Under the pieces are notes generated by a model. The model was given only the letters and a program-made list of their open reading frames with translations. It had not been told where the DNA came from and made no database searches. 47,045 nucleotides of DNA from Nitratireductor sp. Lineage in GTDB: Bacteria > Pseudomonadota > Alphaproteobacteria > Rhizobiales > Rhizobiaceae. The stretch lies in the NCBI GenBank assembly GCA_020441855.1, contig JAGRLL010000028.1, positions 1 through 47,045 of the forward strand, read 5' to 3'. The translations under genes and the position numbers were made by a program. Position 1 is the first letter of the stretch; every line of letters starts with the position of its first letter. Positions 42,390-47,045 of the stretch are shown here, in pieces.

Positions 42390-43016
42390 ATGGTTCTGGA
42401 ACTGGATGAAGACCGGCAATTGGAAGTCGGCGAGGAACTGGCGGCGTTGCAACTGGACTGCCCCGTCATCGAGACCGAACGCCTGTTGCTGCGCCCGCCG
42501 CATGGCGACGATGTCGAGGACATCGCCGTTCTCGCCAACAATTACAACGTGGCGAAGATGCTGTCCTCCATGCCGCACCCCTATTTCGCCGCCGACGCCC
42601 GCGACTTCATCGACCGCGTCAAACGCGCCTCGGTCCATGGCTGCGTCTACGCGGTGACCGAAGCCAGGACCGGTCGCTTCATGGGCGTCGCCGGCCTGCA
42701 CGAGGACCGTTCGCGTTTCGACCTGCCTTTCGCCGGCTATTGGCTGGGCGAACCCTATTGGGGCAAGGGTTATGCCAGCGAGGCCGCGCGCGCCCTCGTC
42801 GATTTGTTCTTCAAGGTGACCGACCGCGACCAGTTGCTGATCTCCTGCCGGGCCGACAACCACGGTTCGCGCCGGATCATAGAAAAGTGCGGCGGCCGCT
42901 ACTGGAAGTCCGGCACCGCCTTCAACCGGGCGCTCGGCGACATCCAGCATCTCGACCACTATCGCGTCACCCGCGACGACTGGGTGGAGACCGCCCATTG
43001 CCGGCAAGGAAACTGA
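42390..43016 (+). CDS. GNAT-family N-acetyltransferase
   Basis: A 208-residue acetyltransferase of the RimJ/RimL-like group (Acetyltransf_3). The segment ETERLLLRPPHGDDVEDIAVL starts the fold near residue 30, and the acetyl-CoA-binding region reads YWLGEPYWGKGYASEAARALVDLFF (Q/RxxGxG/A equivalent at WGKGYASEA). Catalytic specificity is unknown; relatives acetylate protein N-termini or small molecules. The ATG at 42390 follows GGAG at 9 nt; an in-frame TTG at 42375 inside the terminator is rejected. Its place between rpmA and obgE is conserved in related bacteria. Confidence 0.88.
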   Translation: MVLELDEDRQLEVGEELAALQLDCPVIETERLLLRPPHGDDVEDIAVLANNYNVAKMLSSMPHPYFAADARDFIDRVKRASVHGCVYAVTEARTGRFMGVAGLHEDRSRFDLPFAGYWLGEPYWGKGYASEAARALVDLFFKVTDRDQLLISCRADNHGSRRIIEKCGGRYWKSGTAFNRALGDIQHLDHYRVTRDDWVETAHCRQGN

Positions 43017-43020
43017 ACGC

Positions 43021-43045
43021 ACCGGCCGCAAGTCCTGCGGCCGGT
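43021..43045. repeat. Stem-loop between the two acetyltransferase genes
   Basis: A perfect 10-bp inverted repeat, ACCGGCCGCA (43021-43030) and TGCGGCCGGT (43036-43045), with a 5-nt loop, starting 4 bp after the first acetyltransferase stop and followed by TCTCTCTT. It could be a weak terminator or an mRNA-processing element that separates the two genes. Confidence 0.7.
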
Positions 43046-43066
43046 TCTCTCTTCGGGAACGACACG

Positions 43067-45880
<2,814 letters not shown>

Positions 45881-45884
<4 letters not shown>

Positions 45885-47045
45885 GCGCCATGCTGGAGCG
45901 GGGCATCGCCTCCGAAGACGACATTGCCTCCGTCATGAACGGGCTGGGCAAGGCTGCACGCAATGCCGCGCATGCCATGGCAAAGGCATCGACCGCGGCC
46001 AAGAACGCCGCGCTGATGGCGATGGCCGAAGCGATTGAAGCCGATTGCGAGGCCATCCTGCGCGCCAATGCGCTCGACATGGAAGCAGCGCGGAAGGCAG
46101 GCAACAACGATGCCTTTCTCGACCGGCTGAAGCTCGACGCAACGCGCGTCGCCGCAATGGCGCAAGGCGTACGCGACGTCGCCGCGCTCGCCGACCCGGT
46201 CGGCAGCGTGATCGCCGAATGGGACAGACCGAACGGGCTGCACATCGCCCGCGTGCGCACGCCGCTCGGCGTCATCGGCATCATCTTCGAAAGCCGGCCC
46301 AACGTTTCCGCCGACGCCGGCGCGCTGTGCCTGAAGGCCGGCAACGTCGCCATTTTGCGCGGAGGCTCCGATTCGTGGCATTCGGTGCGCGCCATCCACG
46401 CCTGCATGGCGAAGGGGCTGAAATCGGCCGGCCTTCCCGCCGAAGCGATCCAGATCGTGCCGACCACCGACCGCGCCGCCGTCGGCGAGATGCTGTCGGG
46501 CCTTTCGGGCAATATCGACGTCATCGTGCCGCGCGGGGGAAGAAGCCTGGTCGAGCGTGTGCAGACGGAGGCCCGCGTGCCGGTCTTCGCGCATCTCGAA
46601 GGCGTGTGTCACGTCTATGTCGACGCCAGCGCGGAAGTCTCGATGGCGGTCGAAATCGTCGTCAATTCCAAGATGCGCCGCACCGGCATTTGCGGATCGG
46701 CCGAAACCCTGCTGGTCGACCGCGCCGCGAAAGACACGCATCTGCTGCCGATCCTGGAAGCCCTCGCCGCGTCCGGATGCGAGATTCGCGCCAGCGAGGA
46801 AGTGCGCGCGCTTTATCCCGGCGCGAAGGCAGCAACGGACGAAGACTGGCCAATGGAATATCTGGCGCCCATCATCGCGGTGAAGCTCGTCACGGGAGTG
46901 ACGGAGGCCATCGAGCACATCTCGACCTGGGGTTCGCACCACACCGAGGCCATCGTCGCCGAGAACGAACGGGTCGTCGAAACATTCTTCGAGGGCATCG
47001 ATTCGGCCATCCTGCTGCATAACGCCTCGACCCAGTTCGCCGATG
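45881..47045 (+). CDS. proA: Gamma-glutamyl phosphate reductase (partial)
   Basis: Partial gene: the first 388 residues are visible and the frame is still open at the right edge. It is an ALDH-superfamily enzyme reducing gamma-glutamyl phosphate with NADPH, the second step of proline synthesis. Motifs include [37 protein letters not shown], the catalytic Cys271 in [13 protein letters not shown] and [12 protein letters not shown]. The TTG at 45881 overlaps the proB stop (TTGA) and follows GGAGG at 7 nt; the ATG at 45890 is an alternative. The usual length is about 420, so only the last 30 or so residues are missing. Confidence 0.97.

Overview
The window comes from a GC-rich alphaproteobacterium, most likely order Hyphomicrobiales (Mesorhizobium/Phyllobacteriaceae-like). 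This is inferred from the gene order rplU-rpmA-GNAT-GNAT-obgE-proB-proA at the right end, from an L21 protein with an Ala/Lys/Pro linker and a helix-hairpin-helix tail, and from heavy use of ATGA/GTGA/TTGA stop-start overlaps. About 40.5 kb of accessory catabolic genes abut this conserved core. A tRNA-Ser(CGA) sits at the junction with its 3' end facing the accessory side. No integrase, transposase, IS element or CRISPR array was seen.

Layout. (1) 1-6910, minus: one tightly coupled operon of a cyclase-type hydrolase, a branched-chain-type ABC transporter (binding protein, permease, fused permease-ATPase, ATPase) and a three-subunit molybdenum hydroxylase whose large subunit runs off the left edge. 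A divergent TetR regulator (7067-7714) faces it. (2) 7931-10372: a 4-oxalocrotonate-type tautomerase, a two-domain carboxymuconolactone decarboxylase-like protein and an MFS carrier. (3) 10516-17339: two divergent pairs, a ThDP-dependent decarboxylase-like enzyme with an aldehyde dehydrogenase (minus), and an acyl-CoA dehydrogenase with an NDP-forming acyl-CoA synthetase (plus). (4) 17778-21754: TRAP operon 1 (Tat-exported DctP, fused DctQM) with an aldo/keto reductase. (5) 21897-29746: an MmgE/PrpD protein and an atypical Ldh2-family oxidoreductase (minus), a TIM-barrel isomerase and an IclR regulator (plus), an FAD oxidoreductase, and a cupin with an Asp/Glu racemase-like protein (minus). 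(6) 30283-40473: an MFS carrier; TRAP operon 2 (amidohydrolase, DctP, DctQ, DctM, metallo-beta-lactamase fold hydrolase; minus); divergent TRAP operon 3 (DctP, DctQ, DctM, HpaI-type aldolase; plus). (7) 40672-47045: tRNA-Ser, rplU, rpmA, two acetyltransferases, obgE, proB and partial proA.

The accessory part reads as an uptake-and-degradation cluster for small organic or (hetero)aromatic acids. Six transport systems (one ABC, three TRAP, two MFS) sit beside hydroxylating, ring-opening, decarboxylating, aldehyde-oxidising, CoA-activating and aldol-cleaving enzymes. The substrate cannot be named from sequence alone.

The points most worth a second look are: a stem-loop between dctP and the membrane genes in all three TRAP operons; an Ldh2-family protein lacking both conserved histidines; a tautomerase with Pro1 and Arg11 but not Arg39; a 10-bp motif, AATAATGAGA, in three catabolic intergenic regions; and the L21 fusion with its structured leader.
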